DNA from: Pseudo-nitzschia pungens
Taxonomy: Eukaryota > Bacillariophyta > Bacillariophyceae > Bacillariales > Bacillariaceae
Direction: 5' to 3'
Length of the DNA: 64,000 nucleotides
Assembly (NCBI GenBank): GCA_037355855.1
Contig: CM074765.1
Span: forward strand, 806,001 to 870,000
Shown: positions 10,617 through 20,568 of the stretch, piece by piece
Layout of the letters: each line of letters starts with the position of its first letter
Position numbering within the stretch: the stretch's first letter is position 1
Notes under the pieces: model-generated
Told to the model about the DNA's origin: nothing
The model's input: only the letters and a program-made list of their open reading frames with translations
Database searches by the model: none
Translations under genes and position numbers: made by a program

Positions 10617-12414
10617 AAGGAATTTTTTTTTGCTTCTGCGGGAGCGTTTTTTGCTTCTGCAGGAGTTTTTTGAACGCTGAGGGAACGTTCTGAATGCTGA
10701 GGGAATTTTTTTAATGCTGAGGGAATTTTTTTAACAGTAAGGGAATGTTTTTAACCCTGACGGAACGGTTAAATGTAGTAATACACGCATTTCGAAAGCT
10801 CGCCAAAACTCCGCGGTTTTACATTGCAAACTCCAGAAGTTAATGGCCGCGCGCCCTTCCCTGGAAATATTCTCTGGTACTTTAATTCTACTCAATTCAC
10901 TGTAGGATCTAGTCTTCTTCTTTTTTGACACCAACACACCACTCCTTCTCATTTCGACCGGGACCATGGTGGTTGCCCAAATCCTGTTGCAACAGCTCCT
11001 TTGAACCCATTTTTATTGTCGCGTCTCCACCAGGCGATTGTCGAGTCTCCGCCATTGTCGATCGATTTTGGTTGTATTTCTTAGTGGTTGTTTAGATTTG
11101 CTTTTGCAGAGTTGCAAAAATAGAAATAATGAATTAGTGTTTGCTCCAGTTGCTTTGAAATAGGTTTTCGATTGTACCCAATAGCACCGCCGACAGTCGA
11201 CTCTCGTGTCACTCCCATGTCACTCCCACAGCTAAGTATGGAACACTTGTGGGATTCGATTATATTCATTTGCATTGGTGGATATCGAACATAGGTACAA
11301 TAGAAAACCTTGGACGTCCAGGTGGTGGGATTGAAGTTGACCGGCGCCGCAAAGTATAGAAGAACTCCTGGGATTGAAGTCGACCGGCGCCGCAAAGAGT
11401 CTTCGTGGGAATGAGGTCGACGGACGCGTCCAAGTATAGAGACCTGGTGGGAATGAGGTCGACTGACGCGTCCAAGTATAGAAGAACACCTCTCTTTAGC
11501 TATTGCAGGCCTAGAAGTCTGGATATCGAACATACCGGTACATGAAAGTCCGGATCGCAAAACACGACTTCAATTCCACCATCTGGACGTCCAAGGTTTT
11601 CGATTGTACCTATGTTCGATATCCACCAATAGAGATGAATATAATCGAATCCCACAAGTGTTCGATACTTAGCTGTGGGAGTGACGTGGGAGTGATCGAC
11701 TGCCGGCGCTATTGGGTATTGGGTACAATCGAAAACCTATTACAAATAAACTGGAGCAAACTGGAGCAACACTAATTCATTATTTCTATTTTTGCAACTC
11801 TGCAAAAGCAAATCCCCCACTAAACTACCACTAAGAAATACAACCAAAATCGACAATCGACCATGGTGGTGGAGACGCGACAATCGACAATGGCGCTCAG
11901 CGCTCTACCGCTCAGGGGGGGATTACAACCCCGGGTAGGTACCATCCTCGCTGTATCCACAGTGAGCAAACGTCCCGTCGAATGGACCGATTGCTCCTGC
12001 AGCTCTGTAGATCTGTTGCTCTAGATCTACCAAATCTACTAGCTCGCCTCTCGTATTGATCTTCAGCTGTTGCAACAGGATTTGGGCAACCACCATGGTA
12101 CCGGTCGAAATGAGAAGTGGTGGTGTGTTGGTGTGGAAAAAAAGACTAGATCCTACAGGTACCTTAAATTACGTTGAAATTTGTATTTGTACTACAAGTA
12201 CAGAGTTTTTCTGTTGCGCATGTACCGAAAGCTCGCCAAAACTCTGCTAATTACCGGGTAACCTTACTCCAATTTGTTTGAGCTTGCTCCAGTGTATTTC
12301 AAGCCTTGATCCAATTTATTTAAGCTTGATCCAATGTATTTAAAGCTTACTCCAGTGTATTTAAGCTTACTCCAATTTTTTATATGCTGGTCCAGTTTTT
12401 TGGGCACTTTCCCG

Positions 12415-12511
12415 CAGACTGGGGGAATTTATTTTTTTTCCCGCAGACACCAAATTTTTTTTTTGTTCAAAATTGGTGTCTGCGGGAAAAAAAATAAATT
12501 CCCGCAGTCTG
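12415..12511. repeat. Hairpin in right flank of the fold-back element
   Basis: Arms of about 37 bp start CAGACTG and end CAGTCTG, around an A/T-rich loop. Four or more TTCTGCGGGA units follow directly (12520-12590). Confidence 0.7.
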
Positions 12512-12677
12512 CAGGAGCGTTTTTTGCTTCTGCGGGAGCGTTTTTTGCTTCTGTGGGAATTTTTATTGCTTCTGCGGGAATTTCTTCATTTTTTTCCCCT
12601 TAAATGTAGTTTCGATTCCCTCAACACATATTTTTTGGAGGACAAATTGTAGGAAAACATGATTTCCCGCAGACTCA

Positions 12678-13449
12678 GTTCAGTTCAAGGACCCGCTATC
12701 AATAGCCCTTTCAAAAAAGTACAGTAAGAGGCCTAGAAGATTAAAACTTCATTTCACGAGCTCACTCTGTAAATGACGATTTCCACTGTGATACTACTAA
12801 TGGCTAGTAGGCCTCTCTAGCAGCAGAGCGGAATGGTGACCTTCTTCTTGTTACTACTGCTACCACTACTACCGTACTAGAAGTATTACTATTAGTAACA
12901 TCAGTTGTAGCAAACCACCATTTGGAAGAGGTGCAAAACACAAGTACTAGTACCTAGTAGTAGTACTACTACTACTAGGACTGCTGGTACGGGATGTTTA
13001 CTATTGTGCAAATCTCGAGTGGACGCTTCACAGATGACAAATGAACAACATCCTTGGGGCGATGCAAATGATGTTGTTGTTCCTCCTTTTGTTCTATCCT
13101 ACTACTATCTCTTGTGTCATGTACAGGATCATCTCATATTTCTATTCTGTTTGGTTGTGTTGCATTCCCATCGATACTACGGTAAGATTTTTAAGACTTA
13201 CCGTACGTCTCCTGATATGCAACAGTTTCAAACGTGCATGAAAAAATAAATGCACAAGAAGAGAAAATGAGGGAAAACATTTCGCCGTCCCATACGTACT
13301 TGTACATACAGTACCGTACAGTATGATACGTAAATTTACTTCAACAAACAGCAACACATGATCAGGATGCAACACAATTCCGAGTGGGATATTATTATTG
13401 TGAATAGTATCTTTTCAGAACACCAAGACCAATCAGTATTCGCAGCGCC
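12678..13449. other. Intergenic spacer with microsatellites
   Basis: No gene seen. TACTACTA/CTAGTA repeats occur at about 12840-12985. A GGTAAGATTTTTAAGACTTACCGT-like inverted pair around 13180-13203 belongs to the window's GTAAG/CTTAC motif group. Confidence 0.5.
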
Positions 13450-14349
13450 ATGAAACTCTACAATTCACACTTGTTCCTGTTGGCATCGTTGGTGCCGGCG
13501 GTGAATTCCTTCGTTCCGGCACCGACGGGTTATCCACCGTTACCGTCATTCTCCCGGCTCGGCCTGTTCAATTTCGGCGGTGGCGGCGGTGGAGGCACCG
13601 CATCCATTCCTGCCACCACGGATGCCCGGGACAAGGCCGCGATCGAATCGTGCAAGAAAGCAATCGACCGTCCCCGCAACACCAACTGTCCCCTGATCGA
13701 GCTCGAATTCCCGGTCCTGGCAGCACTCAACAAACTCGGAGACGGATCGCTCCGATCGGCCATGGAGGCGGAGGACGCCAACCTCGCCTTTGTCGGAAAA
13801 CTCGCGAGGGGCATCTCCTCGCCGTTTACTCTTCTCGGTGCGTCGTCTTCGGTTTCGATCGTGCTGAGCTCGTCCGCCTCCAACTCGTTCCGGGCCAAGG
13901 CCGAGAAAATCGCCAAGGGATCGTCTCGCGTGGTGTCGGCGTCCTCGCCGACCCTGGCGGAGGACGTCGGAAACGGCGGGACGTGCATCTTTGTGTCGCC
14001 GGCGTCTCGATCGGACTACACGGCCGCGCAGCAGCTGGCGCGGTCCGGATCGGTACGGGCCGTCGTGATCGTCAACGCCTTTGCAAAGGATCCGCGGAGC
14101 GTCCCGGGAGACGCAACCATGGCGTACTTTCTCAAGCCCCTCACGTACAATTCCCAGATCGCCGGGTACCTGATTCGGTCCTACCCGAGTGACTGGAGCG
14201 TTCTGGACGCGACGTCCAAGGCGGTCCTCGGCACCTTCAGCGACCAGGAAATCCTCGTCCCGAAAACCAACACGCCGGACCTCCGGGCCTCGGGACGCAT
14301 GGTTCAAAAGTCGGTGGACGAGCGCGCCATTGCGGCCCGCAACCGGTAG
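13450..14349 (+). CDS. Plastid-targeted DUF1995-like protein
   Basis: Single exon of 299 aa. Residues 1-20 form a signal peptide ending AVNS before F21 (FVPAP), the classic diatom plastid-import junction. A Gly run at about 43-50 separates the transit region from the mature protein. The mature part follows the DUF1995 layout: an N-terminal LIELEFPVLAAL segment, a middle Rossmann-like strand (CIFVSPASRSDY), a VRAVVIVNAF strand, and a YFLKPL...GYLIRSYPSDWSVL block near the end. DUF1995 proteins are plastid proteins; one plant member (LPA3) helps photosystem II assembly, but most have no defined role. Plastid import is well supported. The domain name is by pattern memory and moderate. Confidence 0.7.
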   Translation: MKLYNSHLFLLASLVPAVNSFVPAPTGYPPLPSFSRLGLFNFGGGGGGGTASIPATTDARDKAAIESCKKAIDRPRNTNCPLIELEFPVLAALNKLGDGSLRSAMEAEDANLAFVGKLARGISSPFTLLGASSSVSIVLSSSASNSFRAKAEKIAKGSSRVVSASSPTLAEDVGNGGTCIFVSPASRSDYTAAQQLARSGSVRAVVIVNAFAKDPRSVPGDATMAYFLKPLTYNSQIAGYLIRSYPSDWSVLDATSKAVLGTFSDQEILVPKTNTPDLRASGRMVQKSVDERAIAARNR

Positions 14350-14769
14350 CCGGCAGATCGGACCACCCGCGTTGGCTGGCTAATTACTGTCCCACGCGAA
14401 TCGGGAAAAGCAGAGTGGAGACGACGTCGAAACGAAAACTGTCATACTTTAGGGGCAAGGCGTTGTATTCAGTATTCTTCCATGAACTTTAAGTTTATTG
14501 TAAAGGTTTATTTTATTTTGTTACTCTCAGATGATACATGTACGCAGTGTGTCAAACAAGAGACACATGATTGTCGTAATGGGAAAGAGCAGCGACGAAA
14601 AACCACAAAGGCGTCGCCTTTTCTTTCGCATCCGGACGAATCATTCTGCGCAAAAAAAACACTCATCATCACTGGTGTGACTCCCCACCAAACCAGGGAC
14701 AATACGCGTTTTCGTTGCCTCGTGCCATCCATACCGCAGACCGGAGTTTGTTGCCCGATTGAATGGCAC
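14350..14769. other. Spacer between convergent genes
   Basis: Probably the two 3' untranslated regions; nothing else recognised. Confidence 0.4.
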
Positions 14770-16731
14770 TCATTGCTTGGCTTGGGACCCGCGGACCGAA
14801 CCCATCGCTCCCTTGATTGCTTTCTTCCACGCCGACACATTCGTCTTCTTCGCCTCGCTGCCGCCGGTCCGTCCCTTGCCGTTGCTTTTCTTGGAAGCGC
14901 CTTTCGCGGGGACCGACTTGGTGCTATTGCGTCGGGTGTCTTTGCCCGGAGCGGGACTTGTAGCAGATTTTCGTTTCGACTCTTTTGCTCGTTTGTCTTT
15001 GCCCGGAGCGGGACTTGTAGCAGATTTTGATGTCGACTCTTTTGCTCGTTTGTCTTTGACCGGAGCGGGACTTGTAGCAGATTTTGGTGTCGACTCCTTG
15101 GCTCCTTTTTCTTTCACCAGAACGGTAACCGCGGCCGATTTGATCTCCTTTCGTCGCTTCTCTTTTACCGCGATTGCACCTCCACCGGAGTTCGCAATTT
15201 TGGACGCGTCCTTGCTCTTGCTCCGGCTCTTGACCCGGCTTTTGCTCCTGCCAAAGGGAAACCGAAACGCCTTGCCTTGCTCGGTTTCCTTCGGCTTGGG
15301 TTGCGACTTTGGTCGTTGCTCCCGCAATTCCTTCGGCTCTCGCTCCTTTTGTTTCGCTTGCGAGGTCTTTTTCGATTTGATGGCCTTGCCCACCACTTCG
15401 ACGCTCTTTTCGCTCGCCATGGAGGTGTCCAGAGCTCTCGGGCTGGTGGGACTGGGTTTCCTCCCAACCAACACCATCGGTGTGGACTCGCTCGTCGTGG
15501 ACCGGTTCCGGTTCCTGGCCTTTAACGTGGCCCCGGTGCTGGCGGTCCGCATTCGCAGTCGCTCTCGTTCCCGTGTGGATTTCTCGTCGCAGGAGACACC
15601 GCTTCGTCTCTGGAGGAGGGGTTGTTCGTCGCTGGCTCCGGCATTGGCTCTGGCATCGAAGCTGGCATGGACGTCGTCGGCACCGGTCCAGGGAGCAAAG
15701 GTCAGGCGGCTGGCCGCCGATTCCATCGAGGTGTTGGGTGCCGTTCGGAGCGAGAGCGAGCTCGTGTCGCCGCCGCCCGCGGCACCTTTCGGGGTGCACG
15801 CCGATGCTTGCGGGGACGAGGATGCCGACCGGGACGCGGCCCCGCCCCGGTGCGAGGATTCGTTGCTGCGGGGCTTGGGGAGCTCTTCCGGCGCCGGCGT
15901 GCCGAGCCTGAGAGGAGACTTGAGCAAAATCGGTGCGTTTTCGTCGTCGTCGTCGTCGTCGTCGCGAATGGTCTTCTTGTTTCGCGGCGTGCCGAGCCCG
16001 GGGGGAGACTCGAGCACAATGGGGGCGTTGTCGTCGCTGATTCTCTTCTTTTTTCGGAGAGCGACAGCATTCGGATCGTCGTCGTGTCCGTCGACGTCGC
16101 CCTGATCATTACCATTACCATCATCATCATCATCATCATCACTAAAGGAAATCCTAGGAATCACCGGGATCTCCACGGTGCCATCGTCGTTGAACAGCAA
16201 ACCGCGCTGGGTCGATGTTTCGCCCAGCGTGTCGTCGAAAGTATCGCTACGGATTGTGTTGTCGTAGGTGTCATCGTATGTATTGTCCAAGGTGTTGTCG
16301 TAGGTGTTGTCGTTGGTAGTCAGCGTGCGTGAGTCGTAGGTGCTATCAAGGGTGTTGTCCAGGGTGTTGTCCAGGGTATTGTCAAATGTGTTCTCGTTGG
16401 AGGTCAGCGTGTGGTTGTCCACCGTGTCACCGGTGGTGTTCAGTGTGTTTCCATACGTGTTGAGGGAGGCATCATCGTATTCCTCATCCCCATCCTCCTC
16501 GTCCGACTCTCCGTCGAACTCGTCTTCGGAGTCTGGATCGCACCTGGAACGGAGGAAGCGAGACATCGGGTTCTTGGGCAGGATCTCATCCACGGTATCG
16601 GCACAGGCCAATGCCTCTATCCGATGGCACATCATGAAATTTTCCGCGAACCGGTTGAGCGCGCCGCCCTGTTGCCGGGCTTCGGCATTGGACGACATGG
16701 ACATCGACAACGAGTTGTGATCTTCCTCCAT
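14770..16731 (-). CDS. Low-complexity Asp/Asn/Thr- and Lys/Ser-rich protein
   Basis: Single exon of 653 aa from an ATG. Only residues 20-60 look globular. An acidic stretch (residues 65-90) leads into NTLDNTLDNT-type repeats (about 92-165), then poly-Asp patches, a Ser/Arg-rich middle, and a strongly basic C-terminal third rich in Lys, Ser and Ala. That third holds three consecutive 19-residue repeats, consensus KDKRAKESTSKSATSPAPG, encoded by a 57-bp DNA repeat. No signal peptide or membrane segment is seen. Lys/Ser-rich repeats recall silica-associated diatom proteins, but those are secreted, so a nuclear or chromatin-associated role is at least as likely. Function unknown. Confidence 0.7.
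   Translation of the reverse strand: MEEDHNSLSMSMSSNAEARQQGGALNRFAENFMMCHRIEALACADTVDEILPKNPMSRFLRSRCDPDSEDEFDGESDEEDGDEEYDDASLNTYGNTLNTTGDTVDNHTLTSNENTFDNTLDNTLDNTLDSTYDSRTLTTNDNTYDNTLDNTYDDTYDNTIRSDTFDDTLGETSTQRGLLFNDDGTVEIPVIPRISFSDDDDDDDGNGNDQGDVDGHDDDPNAVALRKKKRISDDNAPIVLESPPGLGTPRNKKTIRDDDDDDDENAPILLKSPLRLGTPAPEELPKPRSNESSHRGGAASRSASSSPQASACTPKGAAGGGDTSSLSLRTAPNTSMESAASRLTFAPWTGADDVHASFDARANAGASDEQPLLQRRSGVSCDEKSTRERERLRMRTASTGATLKARNRNRSTTSESTPMVLVGRKPSPTSPRALDTSMASEKSVEVVGKAIKSKKTSQAKQKEREPKELREQRPKSQPKPKETEQGKAFRFPFGRSKSRVKSRSKSKDASKIANSGGGAIAVKEKRRKEIKSAAVTVLVKEKGAKESTPKSATSPAPVKDKRAKESTSKSATSPAPGKDKRAKESKRKSATSPAPGKDTRRNSTKSVPAKGASKKSNGKGRTGGSEAKKTNVSAWKKAIKGAMGSVRGSQAKQ
14938..15110 (-). 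repeat. 57-bp coding minisatellite, three copies
   Basis: Three near-identical 57-bp units inside the low-complexity gene, each encoding one 19-residue Lys/Ser/Pro repeat. Confidence 0.85.
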
Positions 16732-18874
16732 GCTCCGCGTTCACACGGCACGGGAGAGTGCAGGACTTTGCCGTTCCGATGCTCTTCGTTTGCTCCGACC
16801 GGTGCGTAGTAGTACGTGCGTGCGTGCGTGCGTGCGTAGTGCCAAGGGATGTTCCCTGTTGGTCAGTGCGTTTCTTGCTTCGTATTAGTATTTTTTGTTG
16901 CTCGCCACTGCGTGGGTCCAATCATGTGATACAATACTCTACGGTATGTATGTTGTTTGTTCCAAAATCTCACAGCGATTGAGACAAAGAATTATTATTT
17001 TTCGATTTCGATTGATGATTTAATACCCCGATCCGCTTTTCTCTTGTTGACAATGGGATTGTGTGGTCTTTGTTTGTTGGTTTGCTGTCGGGTTTGTTTG
17101 CTGTTGCCCGAGTGTCACGGTGTGGTTGATTGATTCTGTGTCCGAAATAATAATGGGGGACGCACCTGCACTTCCGTCGTGGTGTGAATTCTATTTTGAC
17201 CGTTTTTGACGAGTATGAATTGTTACTATTTTGTGGGAGTTGCCATACAAGATTTGGTGCTGCGCGTGCTCTTGAATATTCAAGATTGTATACTATGGGA
17301 AATGACACTTCCGTAAAAAGTGAACAACCGACCTCCGATCTAAAGACGTGTTTGTGGGCAATTGATACAGTTTGGTCGCGCTCTGCAATCGCAAAGGTGA
17401 TGATTTCCTGTCATCTTCTTTACATAGTGTGCATGTCATCATTCAATGGCGATTTGTTGGGCGTGAACTGGAACGATTGTAAAAAAGGTTACGAGTAAGG
17501 TTACTCGTACGTGCACGTACTACGATTACTGTTTCATGTGTCAAAAAATTCGGAGTCATACGAACCATTGGCAGGAAATACTTCCCGCCATGTATTTCCC
17601 GCCGTTCCACCTCCGACAAAGTCGGAGAACCCTATGGAATGTTAACGGTTCCCGCCATCCTTTTCATATGCCTCACTAAATTCACGAATGAAACTTACAT
17701 AGTATGCATTCGTTGCGATCGTATTCGTTGGTATTTTCCGTTCGTGTTTCCGAAACCTCGTGGTGTGTGGACGGAAGTTGCAGTTGCGAGCATCCTGACA
17801 GTGATGATGATACTGTGTTGTCTTTATTTATTTTTGTTGATTTTGAGAATCTCATTCCATGATGCTGGGAATCTTCTTTTTCTTTTTGCACTTTATTTTC
17901 GTTTCTCTTCCACAAGTCTTATGCTGGTGGAATTCATTCTGCCTGATATTCACTTACTCTCAATCATCAATCAATCAATCGTACAGTGGTGAGAAGCGAA
18001 AAATGGGAGACACTTTTTGTAACCGATACCACCACTACTAGTAGTACTTCTTGTAGTACTACTACTGCTACTGCTAGGAGTAGTACTACTAGTACTAGAT
18101 GGTACTACTACTAGTAGTACCATCAAAAAGTAGCTACTTGCCATACTCCGGAGGATTAATTTTGAAGAATGTTGTCTGACTGCTGGATTTCAACCTTCAT
18201 TTGAGGATGGTAAGGAAGACTGTCATTGGAAAAGATGCCCATTTCTTGCATTTGGTTTCTCCCTTGGCACTGTATTCTTCTCCTCCTCCTAGTACTACTA
18301 CAACAACAACAACAAGTATGAATGGAACAATAAAAAATATTCGAACAAATAGTAGTAGGACTACGAGGAGTATCGGTACACGTATTACTATGAATAGTAC
18401 TAGTAGTCACAAAAAGCAATGCATCCATTGGTTTCCAGAGAGCAACAATGATGCGCAGCAGTTTGAACCCATGTTTTAGTTTTGTTGTGGTTGGACTACC
18501 ACATGATATACTACTAGTGCTACTACTACTCCCCCCTTTTCAGAAAAAGACCCTTGAGCCTACAACAGATCAAGTGATGCCAACAACATGCACGTCTGCA
18601 TTCCTGCTGGTTCACTACTAGCCACACTGGTGACCGCCCTAGAGGACACGAAGAAACGATTGTCACTACTCACAGGAGTGGGGAGCAACAAAGAACGAAA
18701 CAGAGCAGTTTCATTTCTTCCATCAGCATGAACAATTAGTACTAATACTAAACAACAACAACAACAACAATACTACTAGTAGTACTACTGGTGCTATTAC
18801 TAGTAGTACTAGTACTTAAAACTTTGCACCCAACCTGAGGTTTTCTCGCATCGTCATCATCTCCTTCCGCTTCT

Positions 18875-18917
<43 letters not shown>

Positions 18918-19335
18918 TTTTTTTTTTAAAAACAGCTCCTAATCGCACGTCATTAGATTGAGATTCGGATTTTGAGATCTTTCGGTGGGACTTTACCGGT
19001 ACCTTACTCGTACTGGTAAGTTACTCGTAAGGTTAATAATCCTTACTCGTATTGGTGCTCGTTCAGATTTTCTCATACTTTCACTTGTGACGTCTTTCTT
19101 TCCGGGACATCCTGCCGTCAGATGTACCGTAAGGTTACGGTAACCTTATGGAGGATTATGGATAAAATGAGTTCCATTCGAAAAAATTATAATATTCCGC
19201 ATCATCCATGTCGAATTGTTTTCCCACCACACAAACGAGTGCTGGTACCAAACAAGGAGCAACGACGGAATTGAAAAAAACCCACCGACAGGGCTAGAGT
19301 ACTGCAGCACAGAATTGAATGAATCAACAAGCACC
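16732..19335. other. Long intergenic region with microsatellites
   Basis: No gene seen. Contents: a (GTGC)n run at about 16815-16837; CTAGTA-type palindromic repeats at about 18035-18125, 18285-18375 and 18740-18820; an (AAC)n run at 18874-18917; and exact GTAAGGTTAC copies at 17495-17504 and 19129-19138. Related CTTACTCG/GGTAAG segments lie between 18995 and 19150, just upstream of the Leg1-like gene. Confidence 0.5.
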
Positions 19336-20568
19336 ATGCTTCCGACCGCGTTTGATCTGGATCTGTGGCAAGCGGGTGGACTGACCTCGTTTTCTCAAAC
19401 GCCCTTTGCCGAGCACTGGGAGACCCTCCCATCCATCGTCGCGGAGGACGGTGACGGAAAGAAAACGACGTCGATCCCGGTGGATGCGTACGACTTTCGC
19501 CACCGCATGGCGCTCGTAAGAAACCTCATCGAATGCGAACAAATTGGGGGCGAAGCCGTGTGGGGCAAAGACTTTGTCGAGCACTGGCTTTGGGCGTACC
19601 TGTCTCAGTTGGACTGGCAGCGGCGGTCTGGGCGCTTCGAGGATCCGGCCACGTGGGAGGACGTGGTGGTCGTTCCGCCCGAACCGTTCGATCGCACGCA
19701 AAACTCATCACGAGACGACAAGGGCCACTCGTACGCCATTTCCAAAAACTCCTGGTGGGGATACATGAACTGCAATTTGTCGGTGGGGATCTACTGCGGG
19801 GCCGCCGAGGCCGGCCTCGTCCCGCCGATCGAGCTGTCGGATCCGTCCGTCGGAGCCGACCCGGGATTTCGAATCAACGTCGGCATTTGGAAGGAGTGGT
19901 GGGCGACGGATCACGCAGAGTTCGTTGCGGTGTGTCTTGCATTGGAGGAGGAGGAGGAAGACGACGAAAAGACCAAGCGCGACAAAAAGAAGCTGGCCTG
20001 TCGGAAACTGTACGAGTCCTTATGGAGGATTCACACCGACGTTATCAACGCAGGTTTGGAGCACAGCAAGGGTCTCGAGGCCCGCTTGCCGAGAGAAGAC
20101 CTCGACGTGGGTCTCGGGTGGTGCAACATGCTGGAGTTCTTGTCCGCCACGAACTGGCCGCTCCTGTCCCTCGAGAGCCTCTATACCTTCGGTTCCGGCT
20201 ACCTGCCGACGCTCCGGCTCGCGGGGCCCAACACGGTCGAGTGGTTGCGCCAAAACCGTGCCTTTGAGCACCGAACCGTCCGGAGCCTCCGCACGCTGGT
20301 CCGCACCTCCCCGAAAGCGCGGGGGCTCTTTTGCGCATTCTTTGGTCGCCTAAGCCGGTGGGAGTTTGCCCGCGACAAGCTGCCGACGACCCTGCACGTC
20401 CTCACCCACGGGGATCCCGTCCGGAAGTGCCTCGCCCTCACCCGGGCCGTGGTGCTGGCGGCGGTTCCGCGGAGGGTCTCCGAGCTGGCACTGGCCGCGG
20501 CTGCCGCGGTGGTCGGAACGCTGGTGGCAAAGTCCAGCGGGCGGGTGTTGCTCCTCCGAAACCGATAG
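19336..20568 (+). CDS. Leg1-family-like protein
   Basis: 410 aa from the ATG at 19336; the frame is open upstream but only from a TTG. The N-terminal half matches the hallmark layout of the Leg1 family. A Trp-rich block reads WLWAYLSQLDWQRRSGRFED (about residues 80-100), followed 35-40 residues later by SKNSWWGYMNCNL and a GLVPPIEL loop. Further on come a W-rich helix (KEWWATDH), LWRIHTDVINAGLE, and LGWCNMLEFLSATNWPLLSL. In vertebrates Leg1 proteins are secreted, liver-enriched proteins of unclear biochemistry. Here there is no signal peptide, and the C-terminal 50 residues contain hydrophobic helices, so a membrane tail is possible. An acidic-basic insertion (EEEEEDDEKTKRDKKK) is species-specific. 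The family call rests on remembered motif order. Confidence 0.6.
   Translation: MLPTAFDLDLWQAGGLTSFSQTPFAEHWETLPSIVAEDGDGKKTTSIPVDAYDFRHRMALVRNLIECEQIGGEAVWGKDFVEHWLWAYLSQLDWQRRSGRFEDPATWEDVVVVPPEPFDRTQNSSRDDKGHSYAISKNSWWGYMNCNLSVGIYCGAAEAGLVPPIELSDPSVGADPGFRINVGIWKEWWATDHAEFVAVCLALEEEEEDDEKTKRDKKKLACRKLYESLWRIHTDVINAGLEHSKGLEARLPREDLDVGLGWCNMLEFLSATNWPLLSLESLYTFGSGYLPTLRLAGPNTVEWLRQNRAFEHRTVRSLRTLVRTSPKARGLFCAFFGRLSRWEFARDKLPTTLHVLTHGDPVRKCLALTRAVVLAAVPRRVSELALAAAAAVVGTLVAKSSGRVLLLRNR

Larger units (their letters stand above)
10326..12677. mobile_element. Fold-back inverted-repeat element (non-autonomous)
   Basis: The ends are perfect 14-bp inverted copies of TGAGTCTGCGGGAA (10326-10339 and the complement at 12664-12677). 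Inside, two long arms (about 10790-11336 and 11568-12255) are inverted copies of each other, for example both contain the segment around CCACCATGGT and the segment around GGTTTTCGATTGTACC. The right arm has an extra block near 11890-12050. The centre (11337-11567) holds degenerate direct repeats rich in GTCGAC. Each flank carries its own hairpin (10522-10616 and 12415-12511) and multiple TGAGGGAA or TGCGGGAA units. No transposase frame is present and I saw no clear target-site duplication. This is the architecture of fold-back or large MITE-like elements moved in trans. The family assignment is inference. Confidence 0.75.

Noticed and set aside
14770..16105. Long plus-strand frame of about 448 codons
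   Set aside because: It is the antisense of the low-complexity minus-strand gene; its Phe/Leu/Arg-rich sequence is a by-product of Lys/Ser/Asp codons.
17495..19138. Telomere-like repeat interpretation of GTAAGGTTAC motifs
   Set aside because: Copies are single and dispersed, not in tandem, and do not match the TTAGGG unit.
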